Shown here in pieces: positions 12,270-21,564 of a stretch of DNA of 64,000 bases. This DNA is from Paractinoplanes aksuensis (lineage in GTDB: Bacteria; Actinomycetota; Actinomycetes; Mycobacteriales; Micromonosporaceae). The DNA is taken from NCBI RefSeq assembly GCF_024137025.1, contig NZ_JAMYJR010000003.1:372001-436000 (forward strand), read 5' to 3'. The notes under the pieces are model-generated. The model searched no databases and was not told the DNA's origin. It saw only the letters and a list, made by a program, of their open reading frames with translations. Every line of letters starts with the position of its first letter. Positions within the stretch are counted from its first letter, which is position 1. Position numbers and translations under genes: made by a program.

Positions 12270-13081
12270 TGACTGGGGATGCGGCGCTCGCCGGGAGCGA
12301 CCTGACGCTGGCCTACGACGGCCGCACCGTCGTGCACGGCGCCGGCCTGACGCTGCGCGCGGGCGAGGTGGTGGCGCTGGTCGGGCCGAACGGCTCGGGC
12401 AAGTCGACGCTGCTGCGCTCGCTGGCCCGCCTGCACGCCCCGCAGTCGGGCACGGTCACCCTGGACGACGCGGGCGACGCCTTCGCCCTGCGGCCGAAGG
12501 ACTTCGCCCGCCGGGTAACCCTGCTCACCCAGTCCCGGCCCACCCCGGGTGGCGTACGGGTCCGCGACGTCGTCGCCTACGGCCGTCACCCCTACCGCGG
12601 CCGCTTCGGCGCCGGCGACGCCGAGGGCCACCTCCACGTGGACAAAGCGATGCGGCTGACCGGGGTCGACGAGATGGCCGAGCGCGCCGTCGACGAGCTG
12701 TCCGGCGGCGAGCTGCAGCGCGTCTGGCTGGCCACGTGCCTGGCCCAGGACACCGGCGTGGTGCTGCTCGACGAGCCCACCACCTTCCTCGACCTGCGCT
12801 ACCAGGTCGAGATCCTCGACATCGTGCGCGAGCTGGCCGACGACCACCAGGTCGCGGTGGGCGTCGTGCTGCACGACCTCGACCAGGCGGCCGCGGTGGC
12901 CGACCAGGTCGTCCTCATGCACACCGGCGTCGTGCGGGCGACCGGCACGCCGGCCGACGTGCTCACGGCCGAGCTGCTCAGCGAGGTCTACGGACTGCGC
13001 ATCGAGGTGTCCGTCGGCGACGACGGCCACCTGCACACGCGCCCGATCGGCCGGCACACCAGCCGGTCCGTAACCACCTGA
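12269..13081 (+). CDS. Iron-siderophore ABC transporter ATP-binding protein (FhuC/FecE-like)
   Basis: ATPase of 270 residues that energises siderophore import. Walker A GPNGSGKST, Q-loop region LLTQSRPTP, signature LSGGELQRVWLA, Walker B VVLLDEPTTFLD and switch His (VVLHDLDQA) are all present. It is first in an operon with the binding protein (13 nt downstream) and the fused permease. The ATG overlaps the iron box, leaving no Shine-Dalgarno site, which suggests leaderless translation under iron control. Confidence 0.93.
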   Translation: MTGDAALAGSDLTLAYDGRTVVHGAGLTLRAGEVVALVGPNGSGKSTLLRSLARLHAPQSGTVTLDDAGDAFALRPKDFARRVTLLTQSRPTPGGVRVRDVVAYGRHPYRGRFGAGDAEGHLHVDKAMRLTGVDEMAERAVDELSGGELQRVWLATCLAQDTGVVLLDEPTTFLDLRYQVEILDIVRELADDHQVAVGVVLHDLDQAAAVADQVVLMHTGVVRATGTPADVLTAELLSEVYGLRIEVSVGDDGHLHTRPIGRHTSRSVTT

Positions 13082-13094
13082 AAGGGAATTTTTG

Positions 13095-14078
13095 ATGGCG
13101 TTCACCCGCCGAGCATTTGTTGCCACCGTGGCCGTTCTGGCCCTGGCCGCCTGCGGCACCACCGAGGAGCCGGCCGACAAGTCCGGCCCCTCCTCCGCCC
13201 CCGCCGCCGGTCCGGTCGACCTCACCGACGAGCGTGGCCCGCTGCACCTCGACGCGCCGGCCAAGAACGTCGTCTCGCTCGAGTGGGGTCTCACCGAGAA
13301 CCTGGTCGCGCTGGGCATCAAGCCGGTCGGCCAGGCCGACGTCAAGGGCTACAACGCCTGGGACAAGAGCGCCCCGATCGACGCCGGCACCCCCGACGTC
13401 GGCACCCGCGGCGAGCCCAGCCTGGACGCCATCGCCGCGCTCAAACCCGACCTGGTGGTGACCGTCAGCGACCTGCCGGCCAACGTCATCGAGCAGATCG
13501 CCAAGACCAGCAAGGTGCTCACGCTGCGCGGCTCGGACGGCAGCGACCCGATCGGCTACATGCGCAAGACGGTGACCACGCTGGCGCAGGCCACCGGCAC
13601 CCAGGCCCAGGGCGAGAAGCTGCTGGCCGACTTCGACGCCAAGATCGCCTCGGGCAAGGAGACGCTGGCGGCGGCGGGCAAGACCGGCGCCCCTTTCGTC
13701 ATGACCGACGGCTGGGTCGAGTCGGGCAACGTCTCGCTGCGCATGTACACGCCGAACTCGTTCTTCGGCGGCATCGCCAAGGAGCTCGGCCTGGAGAACC
13801 AGTGGACCACCGGCGGTGACAAGGACTACGGCCTCGCGCAGACCGACGTCGAGGGCCTGACCAAGATCTCCAACGCCGACACCACGTTCATCTACGTGGC
13901 CAACGACGCCGACGGTGGCGACTTCACCGACGCCCTCAAGGACAACGCGGTGTGGAAGCAGCGCCCGTTCGTCACCGGCGGCAAGGTCAAGCGCATCCCG
14001 GACGGCATCTGGATGTTCGGCGGCCCGGCCTCGGCCAACGCCTTCGTCGACGCGCTCACCACCGCTCTGTCGAAGTGA
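13095..14078 (+). CDS. Iron-siderophore ABC transporter substrate-binding lipoprotein
   Basis: Class III (FhuD/BtuF-type) periplasmic-binding fold, 327 aa. A twin-Arg-like start (FTRRAFVATVAVLAL) and lipobox LAAC show membrane anchoring after Cys. Typical features are PAKNVVSLEW near the start of domain 1, GEPSLDAIAALKPDLVV, and a long connecting helix. It captures a ferric siderophore for the permease. ATG 13095 is preceded by AAGGGA; a TTG directly before it is also in frame. Its stop overlaps the permease GTG. Confidence 0.92.
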   Translation: MAFTRRAFVATVAVLALAACGTTEEPADKSGPSSAPAAGPVDLTDERGPLHLDAPAKNVVSLEWGLTENLVALGIKPVGQADVKGYNAWDKSAPIDAGTPDVGTRGEPSLDAIAALKPDLVVTVSDLPANVIEQIAKTSKVLTLRGSDGSDPIGYMRKTVTTLAQATGTQAQGEKLLADFDAKIASGKETLAAAGKTGAPFVMTDGWVESGNVSLRMYTPNSFFGGIAKELGLENQWTTGGDKDYGLAQTDVEGLTKISNADTTFIYVANDADGGDFTDALKDNAVWKQRPFVTGGKVKRIPDGIWMFGGPASANAFVDALTTALSK

Positions 14079-16162
14079 CCACCACCCTCGCCCCGTCCGA
14101 GGTCAAGACCTCCAGGACGTACGGGGTCGCAGCGGTCTTCGCCGCTGCGGTCGTCCTGTTGCTCGTGCTGTCGGCGGTGCACCTCATGCAGGGCACCGCC
14201 GCGGTCGGCGTGTCCGAGCTGCTGCGGGCGATCCTGCCCGGCTCCGAATCGGACGACGCCCGGTCGCAGGCGGTGGCCGTGCTCGTGGCCAGCCGCCTGC
14301 CCCGTCTGTTCGCCGCCCTGCTCGTCGGCGTGGCCGTCGGCATCTCGGGCGCGGTGCTGCAGTCGGTGGCCCGCAACCCGCTGGCCTCGCCCGACACCCT
14401 GGCCGTCAACGCCGGGGCGTACGTGTCGGTGGTCGCCGTCGCCGCGTTCGGCGTCTCGCTGCCGTTCTTCGTCGGCGGCGCCGTCGCCTTCATCGGCGGC
14501 CTGCTCGCGTCGGGCGTGGTGCTGCTCGTCTCGCGGGGCGGCGCGGCCGGCCCGACCCGGCTCGTGCTGGCCGGCTCGGCCGTCGCGCTGGCCCTGAACG
14601 CGCTGACCACAGTGCTGCTGATGCTGTTCCAGCAGAACACCATCGGCCTGTTCGCGTGGGGGAGCGGCACCACCGTCCAGTCCGGCTCGCAGAACGTGAC
14701 CATGGCCGCCCCCATCGTGCTCGTGGGCGTGCTGTTCACCCTGCTGCTGGCCCACCGGCTCGACGTGCTCGGTCTCGGCGACGACTCGGCCCGCGTGCTG
14801 GGCGTGGACGTCCGCCGCACCCGGGTGTTGTCGATCGGCTGCGCGGTGCTGCTGGCCGCGACCGGCGTGATCGTGGCCGGCCCGATCGGCTTCGTCGGCC
14901 TGTGCGCGCCGGTCATCGCCCGCCTGGTCGGCCGGCGCGTGCCCGGCCTCGGCGCCCACCTGCTGCTGCTCCCGTTCGCGGGCCTGGCCGGGGCGCTGGT
15001 CGTGGTCACAGCCGACGTGCTGCTGCGGTTGGCGATCCCGGCGTCGCTGGCCATCTCGGTGCCGACCGGCGTCGTCACCACCCTGGCCGGCGCGGTTCTG
15101 CTCGTCGGGCTGGCCCGCCGCCTGCGCGACGGCGGACCGGCGGCGGCTCCGGCCCGGGGGGCCAACGGCTCCGTGCGTACGCGGGCCCGGGTCACCACGG
15201 TCGGCGTCGCGCTCGGGGTGGCGCTGGTCGCCGCGTTCGTCACCGCGCTGCTGCTCGGCGACCGCCTCATCCTGCTCGGCGACGTCATGAACTGGCTCAA
15301 CGGCGCGGCCGGGCGGCAGGTCAGCTTCGTGCTCGACCAGCGCTGGCCCCGCGTGCTGGCCGCGCTGCTGGGCGGGGCCGCCCTGGCCCTGGCCGGCACG
15401 ATCGTCCAGGCCGTGGCCCGCAACCCCCTGGCCGAACCCAGCCTGCTCGGCGTGACCCCCGGCGCCTCGGTCGGCGCGGTGCTGGTCGTGCTGCTGTTCC
15501 CCGGCCTCGGCGGCTGGCCGATCATGGGCGCGGCCACGGTGTTCGCGCTGGCCACGTTCGCCCTGGTCTACCGTCTGGCCGCGGGCCGGGGCCTGTCGTC
15601 CGACCGCATCGTCCTGGTCGGCGTGGGCGTGAGCGCGGCCGCCACCGCGGTGACGACGCTGATCGTGGTCGTCGTCTCCCCGTGGAACGTGGGCGTGGCC
15701 CTGACCTGGCTGGCCGGTTCCACGTACGGCCGGACCCTGGGCCAGGTCGTGCCGGTGCTGGTCATGCTGGCCGTGGCGCTGCCGCTGACCCTGCTCGGCG
15801 CGCGCACGCTCGACCTGGTCGCCCTGGACGAGGACGTGCCCCGCCTGCTCGGCGTCCCGATGAACCGTGCCCGCCTGCTCTTCCTGGCCCTGGCCGCGGT
15901 GCTGACGGCCGCGGCCGCGACGGCGGTGGGCGCGCTGGCCTTCGTCGGCCTGGTCGCCCCGCACGCGGCCCGCGCCCTGGTCGGCGCCACCCACGCCCGG
16001 ATGGTGCCGGTCGCGGTCGGCCTGGGCGCCCTGCTGGTCGGCGTGGCCGACACCGTCGGGCGTACGGTCATCGCCCCCAACCAGCTGGCGGCGGGCCTGG
16101 TGACGGCGCTGATCGGCGCCCCCTACTTCGTCTGGCTCCTCTGGCGCAGCCGCGCCGCCTGA
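14075..16162 (+). CDS. Fused iron-siderophore ABC permease (FhuB-like double FecCD)
   Basis: Membrane protein of 695 residues made of two FecCD permease halves in tandem (about 20-345 and 365-690), each with around nine to ten helices. The repeated signature segments are SGAVLQSVARNPLASPDTL in half one and AGTIVQAVARNPLAEPSLL in half two, and each half has a GFVGL/APH coupling region. E. coli FhuB has the same fused layout; most actinobacterial systems use two separate permeases. GTG 14075 overlaps the binding-protein stop (GTGA), so translation is coupled. Confidence 0.92.
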   Translation: MTTTLAPSEVKTSRTYGVAAVFAAAVVLLLVLSAVHLMQGTAAVGVSELLRAILPGSESDDARSQAVAVLVASRLPRLFAALLVGVAVGISGAVLQSVARNPLASPDTLAVNAGAYVSVVAVAAFGVSLPFFVGGAVAFIGGLLASGVVLLVSRGGAAGPTRLVLAGSAVALALNALTTVLLMLFQQNTIGLFAWGSGTTVQSGSQNVTMAAPIVLVGVLFTLLLAHRLDVLGLGDDSARVLGVDVRRTRVLSIGCAVLLAATGVIVAGPIGFVGLCAPVIARLVGRRVPGLGAHLLLLPFAGLAGALVVVTADVLLRLAIPASLAISVPTGVVTTLAGAVLLVGLARRLRDGGPAAAPARGANGSVRTRARVTTVGVALGVALVAAFVTALLLGDRLILLGDVMNWLNGAAGRQVSFVLDQRWPRVLAALLGGAALALAGTIVQAVARNPLAEPSLLGVTPGASVGAVLVVLLFPGLGGWPIMGAATVFALATFALVYRLAAGRGLSSDRIVLVGVGVSAAATAVTTLIVVVVSPWNVGVALTWLAGSTYGRTLGQVVPVLVMLAVALPLTLLGARTLDLVALDEDVPRLLGVPMNRARLLFLALAAVLTAAAATAVGALAFVGLVAPHAARALVGATHARMVPVAVGLGALLVGVADTVGRTVIAPNQLAAGLVTALIGAPYFVWLLWRSRAA

Positions 16163-16204
16163 CCCGGACGTCACTCCCGGGGGTGGGACGCGCTTGCCCT
16201 TTCT

Positions 16205-16221
16205 CCTATCGAAATGATAGG
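16205..16221. promoter_or_regulatory. Inverted repeat upstream of the TauE/SafE gene
   Basis: CCTATC, 5-nt spacer GAAAT, GATAGG: a perfect 6-bp dyad about 55 bp before the ATG. It is AT-rich against the background and is a candidate operator or promoter element for a sulfur-responsive regulator. No regulator gene is adjacent. Confidence 0.4.
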
Positions 16222-16274
16222 CATCATGGGCGCGGTAAAGAATCGTCCCCCACCGCCCCCGGACTGGAGCGACC

Positions 16275-17216
16275 ATGAGAAAGCTGATCCTCCTGGCCCT
16301 CGTCGGCCTCGGAGCGCAACTCGTCGACGGCAGCCTCGGCATGGCCTACGGCGTAACGTCGACCACGCTGCTGCTGGCCATCGGCACGAACCCGGCCGCC
16401 GCCTCGGCCACGGTCCACCTGGCCGAGATCGGCACCACGCTCGTCTCCGGTTTCTCGCACTGGAAGTTCGGCAACGTCGACTGGAAGGTCGTCTTCAAGA
16501 TCGGTGTGCCGGGCGCGGCCGGCGCGTTCGCGGGGGCCACGTTCCTGTCCGGGCTCTCCACCGAGACCGCAGCCCCGCTGATGGCGCTGATCCTGCTGGC
16601 CCTCGGCCTGTACGTCTTCATCCGCTTCACCACGATGGGCCTGCCCAAGGGTCGTCTGGGCCTGCCGCTGCGCAAGCGGTTCCTGGCCCCGCTGGGCGTG
16701 GTGGCCGGCTTCGTCGACTCGACCGGTGGCGGCGGCTGGGGCCCGGTGGGCACCCCGGCCATCCTGGCCAGCGGCCGCCTCGAACCGCGCAAGACGATCG
16801 GCTCGATCGACACCAGCGAGTTCCTGGTGGCGGTGGCGGCCAGCCTCGGCTTCCTGTTCGGCCTGGGCTCCGAGAACATCAACTTCGCCTGGGTCGGCGC
16901 GCTGCTGCTTGGTGGCGTGATCGCCGCGCCCATCGCGGCCTGGCTGGTCCGGCACATCCCGCCGCGCGTGCTGGGCGCCGCGGTCGGCGGTGTCATCATC
17001 CTCACCAACAGCCGCACGCTGCTGCGCTCGGACTGGATCGACGCCTCGGACGGTGTCCGCTACAGCATCTACGCCGTCATCTACGTCGTGTGGGCGGCCG
17101 CCCTGGTCTACTCGTTCCGCGAGTACCGCAAGAACGCCGCCGAGGAGCGCCGCATCCTCGAGGAGGCCGAGGCCCGCGCGGCCGAGCAGGACCGCCGCGA
17201 GCCCGAGCCGGCCTGA
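16275..17216 (+). CDS. TauE/SafE-family sulfite/anion exporter
   Basis: Membrane protein of 313 residues with eight or so helices and the duplicated TauE/SafE fold. The first half begins GLGAQLVDGSLGMAYG and the second has VVAGFVDSTGGGGWGP, the mirrored family signatures. It probably exports sulfite, sulfonates or related organosulfur anions. GGAG lies 6 nt before the ATG. The C-terminal tail is charged and cytoplasmic. It is monocistronic, with a dyad upstream that may control it. Confidence 0.9.
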   Translation: MRKLILLALVGLGAQLVDGSLGMAYGVTSTTLLLAIGTNPAAASATVHLAEIGTTLVSGFSHWKFGNVDWKVVFKIGVPGAAGAFAGATFLSGLSTETAAPLMALILLALGLYVFIRFTTMGLPKGRLGLPLRKRFLAPLGVVAGFVDSTGGGGWGPVGTPAILASGRLEPRKTIGSIDTSEFLVAVAASLGFLFGLGSENINFAWVGALLLGGVIAAPIAAWLVRHIPPRVLGAAVGGVIILTNSRTLLRSDWIDASDGVRYSIYAVIYVVWAAALVYSFREYRKNAAEERRILEEAEARAAEQDRREPEPA

Positions 17217-17246
17217 CGATTCCCGCTCCGTGTGGCCGTGCCGACC

Positions 17247-17462
17247 TCAGCCGGCGCGGCCACCGCTCTTCCGAGGGCTGCCCCAGCCGGCGAACAGCAA
17301 GCCGGCCGCGGCCAGCGCGACGTGCCCGGCCAGTTGGCCGGCGAAGCCGCCGGGCAGCCGGCCGAGCAGGCCGCCGTCGGCGTGGTCGAGCAGTTGACGG
17401 ATGGTGCCCTGCGCGCCGACGGCCAGCAACACCATCCCCAGAACGAGCGCGGTTACCCTCAT
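17247..17462 (-). CDS. Small two-helix membrane protein
   Basis: A 71-residue protein with hydrophobic segments MRVTALVLGMVLLAVGAQ and GQLAGHVALAAAGLLFAGW, separated by a short hydrophilic loop. A strong ribosome site (GGGAGGTAG) precedes the ATG. It diverges from the TetR gene with the long operator between them, so it is probably the regulated target of that repressor. Function is unknown. Confidence 0.65.
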   Translation of the reverse strand: MRVTALVLGMVLLAVGAQGTIRQLLDHADGGLLGRLPGGFAGQLAGHVALAAAGLLFAGWGSPRKSGGRAG

Positions 17463-17481
17463 GATCTACCTCCCGTGATGT

Positions 17482-17521
17482 GGTGCACTCGTACCATAAA
17501 CTATAGTGGTACGGGTGCACC
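17482..17521. promoter_or_regulatory. 40-bp operator for the adjacent TetR regulator
   Basis: Left arm GGTGCACTCGTACCA (17482-17496) and right arm TGGTACGGGTGCACC (17507-17521) are complementary at 14 of 15 positions around a 10-bp centre that contains TATAG. The size and position, between divergent genes and overlapping the likely -10 region, fit binding of two TetR dimers that repress both directions. Confidence 0.75.
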
Positions 17522-17535
17522 AGAACGGAGGGCCG

Positions 17536-18108
17536 ATGCCCCGGCAGGTCGACCACGAGGCCCGGCGCCGTCACATCGCGGCGGCGGTGTGGCGTCTGGC
17601 CGCCGCCGGGGGACTGGAGGAGGCGACGATCCGCCGGGTCGCCACCGAGGCCGGGGTGCCCGCCCGGCAGTTGCAGTACTACTTCGGCACCCGCGAGGAG
17701 CTGCTGCTCGGCGCGCTCGACCTGCTCAACGCCGACGGTGAGGCCGAGGCCCAGCAACGGATCGCCGCGCTGGGCGACGCGCCGAGCCCGCGCGAGGTGC
17801 TGCGCAGCGTCCTGCACGAGCTGCTGCCGCTGGACGAGAACCGCCGGCAGCGCAACCTGGTCCATGCGGCCTATTTCGTCCGCTTCCTGGCCGACCACAC
17901 GCTGCGCGAGCGTATCCGGGACACGCCGCCCGAGCTCGAGAACCTGATCGCCCTGCTGCTGCCCGAGGAGCACCGCGCCGACGCGGACTTCCTGCTGGCC
18001 GGCGCGGCCGGACTGCAGGGGCAGATGCTGCTGGGCCACCTGACCGCCGAGCGGGCCGTCGAGCTGATCGACCACCAGTTGGACCGGATCTTCCCGGTGG
18101 TGTCGTGA
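17536..18108 (+). CDS. TetR-family transcriptional regulator
   Basis: Repressor of 190 residues. The N-terminal helix-turn-helix reads ATIRRVATEAGVPARQLQYY followed by FGTREELL, the classic TetR pattern. The C-terminal ligand domain is helical. ATG 17536 is chosen because ACGGAGGG sits 4-5 nt upstream; an in-frame GTG at 17506 would fall inside the operator. It probably represses itself and the divergent small membrane protein. Confidence 0.9.
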   Translation: MPRQVDHEARRRHIAAAVWRLAAAGGLEEATIRRVATEAGVPARQLQYYFGTREELLLGALDLLNADGEAEAQQRIAALGDAPSPREVLRSVLHELLPLDENRRQRNLVHAAYFVRFLADHTLRERIRDTPPELENLIALLLPEEHRADADFLLAGAAGLQGQMLLGHLTAERAVELIDHQLDRIFPVVS

Positions 18109-18136
18109 GCGTGGGCGGGGCCTACCGTTGGCGGTC

Positions 18137-18370
18137 ATGATGAACGAACTGGCTCAGCGCATCGCCGAGGCGCTCAACGCCGCGCTCGACGAGCGCGTGG
18201 CCACCGACTACTACGTGGGGCACGTCGAGCGCGGGCTGGCCGCCGGCGGGCCGGACGAGCCGATCATCGCGCTCACGGTCGACGAGGTGGCCCGGATCGC
18301 CGCCCGGGCCGCGCGCGACGACGGCGTCACCCGGACCCAGCTCGTGGTGCTGGACGATCCGAAGGAGTGA
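18137..18370 (+). CDS. Small hypothetical protein
   Basis: Acidic 77-residue protein (ELAQRIAEALNAALDERV...) with mixed alpha/beta pattern and no motif I recognise. ATG 18137 and ATG 18140 are adjacent. It lies 4 nt before the LuxR regulator gene and is probably co-transcribed with it. Confidence 0.5.
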   Translation: MMNELAQRIAEALNAALDERVATDYYVGHVERGLAAGGPDEPIIALTVDEVARIAARAARDDGVTRTQLVVLDDPKE

Positions 18371-18374
18371 GCAC

Positions 18375-21074
18375 GTGCCGACGGTAACGCTGCGGGGGCG
18401 GCGCCAGGAGCTGGCCGAGCTCGATCGCCTGCTGGCCGACCTGCGCGCCGGGCGGAGCCGAGTCCTGGTGCTGCGGGGCGAGGCCGGCGCGGGCAAGACG
18501 GCGCTGCTCGACCACCTGTGCGGCGCCGCGCCCGGGCCGGTGGTCCGCTCGGCCGGCGTCGAGTCGGAGACCGAGATCGCGTACGCGGCCCTGCAGCAGC
18601 TCTGCGCCCCGCTGATGCACCACCTCGACCAGCTGCCCGAGCCGCAGCGGTCGGCTCTGTCCGTCGGGTTCGGGCTGGCCGCGGGCGACCCGCCGGACGC
18701 GCTGCTGGTCGGGCTGGCCGTGCTCAGCCTGTTCGCCGAGGCGGCGGCGGACGGGCCGCTGGTCTGCGTGGTCGACGACGCGCAGTGGCTGGACCGCATG
18801 TCCGAGGTCATCCTGACGTTCGTGGCCCGCCGCCTCGACGCCGAGTCGGTCGCGCTGGTCTTCGCCGCGCGCAGCCCGAGCGACGAGCAGCTGCTGGCCG
18901 GTCTGCCCGAGATGCCGGTGACCGGGCTGTCCGACGCCGACGCGCGCGCCCTGCTCGACACCGTGCTGCCGGGCCCGATCGACGAGCGGGTGCGGGACAG
19001 GATCGTCGCCGAGACTCAGGGCAACCCGCTGGCCCTGCTCGAGCTGCCGCGCGGGCTCGGCCCGGCCGAGCTGGCCTTCGGCTTCGGCGGTCCCGGCCCG
19101 GTCCCGATGGCGGGCCGCCTCGACCAGGGCTTCCAGCGTCGCATCGCCGAGCTGCCGCCCGAGACCCGGACGCTGCTGGTGGCGGCCGCCCTGGAACCGG
19201 TCGGCGACGTGCCGCTGCTGTGGCGGGCCCTGGAACGCCTCGGCATCGCGCCCGAGGCGGCCGGGCCGGCCCAGGTGGCGGGCCTGGTCGAGATCGGCGC
19301 CCGGGTCCGGTTCCGGCATCCCCTCGTCCGCTCGGCGAGCTGGCAGTCGGCCGAGCCCGCCACCCTGCGGGCCGTGCACCGCGCGCTGGCCGACGTCATC
19401 GACCCCCACCAGGAGCCGGACCGCCGCGCCTGGCACCGCGCCCACGCCGCCGCCGGGCCCGACGAGGCGGTCGCGGCCGAGCTCGAACGCTCGGCCGGCC
19501 GCGCGCTGAGCCGGGGCGGCCGGTCCGCGGCGGCCGCCTTCCTCGAGCGGGCGGCCGAGCTCAGCTCCGACCCCAAGCCGCGGGCCACGCGGGCCCTGGC
19601 CGCGGCGCGGGCGCACTTCCTGGCCGGCGTGCCCGCCCGGGTGCCGGACCTGCTGGCCGCGGCCGAGATCGGCCCGCTCGACCCGCTGGCCCAGGCCGGG
19701 GTGGAACGCCTGCGGGCCCAGGCCGCGTTCTGGCTCAACCACGGCCGCGACGCGGCCCGGGCGCTGGTCACCGCGGCCCGCCGGCTCGAGGAGCTCGACC
19801 TGGCGGCCGCCCGCGAGACGTACCTGTCGGCCCTCGGCGCGGCCCTGCACACGGGGCGGCTCGGTGACGGTGACGCCCGGCTCGTGGCCGAGGCGGCCCG
19901 CGCCGTCGCGCCCGGCGACGACCCGGCCGGGCTGCTGCTGACCGGGCTGACGAGCTGGGTGCTGGACGACTTCCGGGCCTCGCTCGGGCCGCTGACCCGG
20001 GCCCTGGCCGCGCTCGACGCCCGCGAGAACCTGAACCTGGTCTGGATCGGGGTGCCGGTCGCCCATGAGCTGTTCGACGACGAGGCCTGGGACCGGCTCA
20101 CCGCGCAGGCGGCCGGGTTCGCCCGCGAGACCGGTGTGCTCTCGGTGCTGCCGTCGATGCTCACGTTCCGGGCCGGCGCGCTCGTGCACGCCGGGCGGCT
20201 GGCCGAGGCGGCCGAACTGGTCGGCGAGGCGGACACGCTGGGGCGGGCCACCGGGCTGGTCGGGCAACCGTCGGCCCCGTTCAACCTGCTGGCCTACCGG
20301 GGCGCGGAACGGCCGGCGCTCGACCTCATGGAACCGGCCGAACACGACGCCCGGACCCGGGCCGAGGGACGGCTGCTGGCGCTGGTCGGGCACAACAAGT
20401 CGGTGCTCTACAACGGGCTCGGCCGCTATCCGGAGGCACTGGCTGCGGCTCGGCCGACCACGGCGTACGCGGACCTGGGGTTCTGGCACTGGGGTCTGGG
20501 CGAGCTGATCGAGGCGGCAGCGCGGTCGGGGGCGGCGACGGAGGCGGCCGAGGGGGCCGAGCGGCTGCGGGAACGGACGAGCGCGGCCGGGACGCCGTGG
20601 GCCGCGGGCGTGCAGGCCCTGGCCGATGCCCTGGCCGGCCCGGGTGCGCAGACCGAGAAGAAGTTCCGCGAGGCCATCGAGCTGCTGCCGGCGGAACGGC
20701 TGAGCTTGATGGTGGCCCGCGCCCGGCTGCTCTTCGGCGAGTGGCTGCGCCGCGACAACAGGCGCGCCGAGGCCCGGACCGAACTGCGATCGGCGTACGA
20801 CGCGTTCAGCGCGATGGGCGCGGCCGGGTTCGCCGAACGGGCCGGGCGCGAGCTGACCGCGACCGGCGAGACCGTCCGCAAGCGGGGTCCCGAGGCGCGC
20901 GACGAGCTGACGCCGCAGGAATCGCAGATCGCCCGCCTGGCCGCGGCCGGGCGCACCAACCCCGAGATCGGCGCGGTGCTGTTCCTGAGCCCGCGCACCG
21001 TCGAATGGCACCTGCGCAAGGTGTTCGGCAAGCTCGGCGTCACCTCGCGCCGGGAGCTGGCGGGCGCGCTGTGA
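18375..21074 (+). CDS. LuxR-family regulator with AAA/NB-ARC-type ATPase (LAL)
   Basis: Large transcriptional regulator of 899 residues. The N-terminal ATPase has Walker A GEAGAGKTALL and Walker B LVCVVDDAQWLD. A long central region is Ala/Leu-rich and helical, like the TPR-type sensor of MalT/LAL proteins. The C-terminal LuxR helix-turn-helix (LTPQESQIARLAAAGRTNPE, then VEWHLRKVFGKLGV) ends at the stop. LAL proteins often activate secondary-metabolite or sugar genes; the target here is not obvious. Start is GTG 18375. Confidence 0.93.
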   Translation: MPTVTLRGRRQELAELDRLLADLRAGRSRVLVLRGEAGAGKTALLDHLCGAAPGPVVRSAGVESETEIAYAALQQLCAPLMHHLDQLPEPQRSALSVGFGLAAGDPPDALLVGLAVLSLFAEAAADGPLVCVVDDAQWLDRMSEVILTFVARRLDAESVALVFAARSPSDEQLLAGLPEMPVTGLSDADARALLDTVLPGPIDERVRDRIVAETQGNPLALLELPRGLGPAELAFGFGGPGPVPMAGRLDQGFQRRIAELPPETRTLLVAAALEPVGDVPLLWRALERLGIAPEAAGPAQVAGLVEIGARVRFRHPLVRSASWQSAEPATLRAVHRALADVIDPHQEPDRRAWHRAHAAAGPDEAVAAELERSAGRALSRGGRSAAAAFLERAAELSSDPKPRATRALAAARAHFLAGVPARVPDLLAAAEIGPLDPLAQAGVERLRAQAAFWLNHGRDAARALVTAARRLEELDLAAARETYLSALGAALHTGRLGDGDARLVAEAARAVAPGDDPAGLLLTGLTSWVLDDFRASLGPLTRALAALDARENLNLVWIGVPVAHELFDDEAWDRLTAQAAGFARETGVLSVLPSMLTFRAGALVHAGRLAEAAELVGEADTLGRATGLVGQPSAPFNLLAYRGAERPALDLMEPAEHDARTRAEGRLLALVGHNKSVLYNGLGRYPEALAAARPTTAYADLGFWHWGLGELIEAAARSGAATEAAEGAERLRERTSAAGTPWAAGVQALADALAGPGAQTEKKFREAIELLPAERLSLMVARARLLFGEWLRRDNRRAEARTELRSAYDAFSAMGAAGFAERAGRELTATGETVRKRGPEARDELTPQESQIARLAAAGRTNPEIGAVLFLSPRTVEWHLRKVFGKLGVTSRRELAGAL

Positions 21075-21132
21075 CCGCCCCGATAGGCTGACCCGCGCGC
21101 CCGGTCCCGGGTGAACGAGAGCGGGGAAAGAG

Positions 21133-21564
21133 ATGCACGACGACCTGTTCCGCCCGACGATCAGCGAGCAGCCGCCGCCGGGCAAGCCGCCCTGGCGTCC
21201 CGAGTCGATCGTGTATCCCGCCTTTTTCGGCGGCCCGCTCGCCGCGGCCACGCTCGGCCTGCTCAACGGGCGCCGGCTGGCCCTGCCGACCACGCACCTG
21301 GTCGCCATCGGCGCCGCCGGGGTGGCCGGCTTCGGCGCGCGGATCGCGGTGGGCGCCCTGACCGACGGCAATTCGGCCCTCCGGCTGGCCGGCACGGTCT
21401 GCGGCCTGCTGGTGTGGCTGGTCGTGCTGTCGCTGCAGCGCCGCCCGTTCCGGGTCGCCACCCTGCGCGGGCGCGAACCGGCCCGGCTGATCGGCCCCGG
21501 GTTCGCGGCCGCGATCGGCTGCGGGCTGTTCGAGGCCCTGGTGCTGGCGGTGCTGGTCCGATGA
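21133..21564 (+). CDS. Hypothetical membrane protein
   Basis: A 143-residue protein: a hydrophilic, Pro-rich N-terminus, then about four hydrophobic segments (FFGGPLAAATLGLLNG, HLVAIGAAGVAGFGA, LAGTVCGLLVWLVVLSL, AAAIGCGLFEALVLAVL). No family is recognised. AAAGAG precedes the ATG. It overlaps the TPR gene by ATGA, so the two are coupled. Confidence 0.6.
   Translation: MHDDLFRPTISEQPPPGKPPWRPESIVYPAFFGGPLAAATLGLLNGRRLALPTTHLVAIGAAGVAGFGARIAVGALTDGNSALRLAGTVCGLLVWLVVLSLQRRPFRVATLRGREPARLIGPGFAAAIGCGLFEALVLAVLVR

Noticed and set aside
13892..16342. Minus-strand frame full of His, Gln and Asp
   Set aside because: It is antisense to the clear FecCD permease and has no homologous features.
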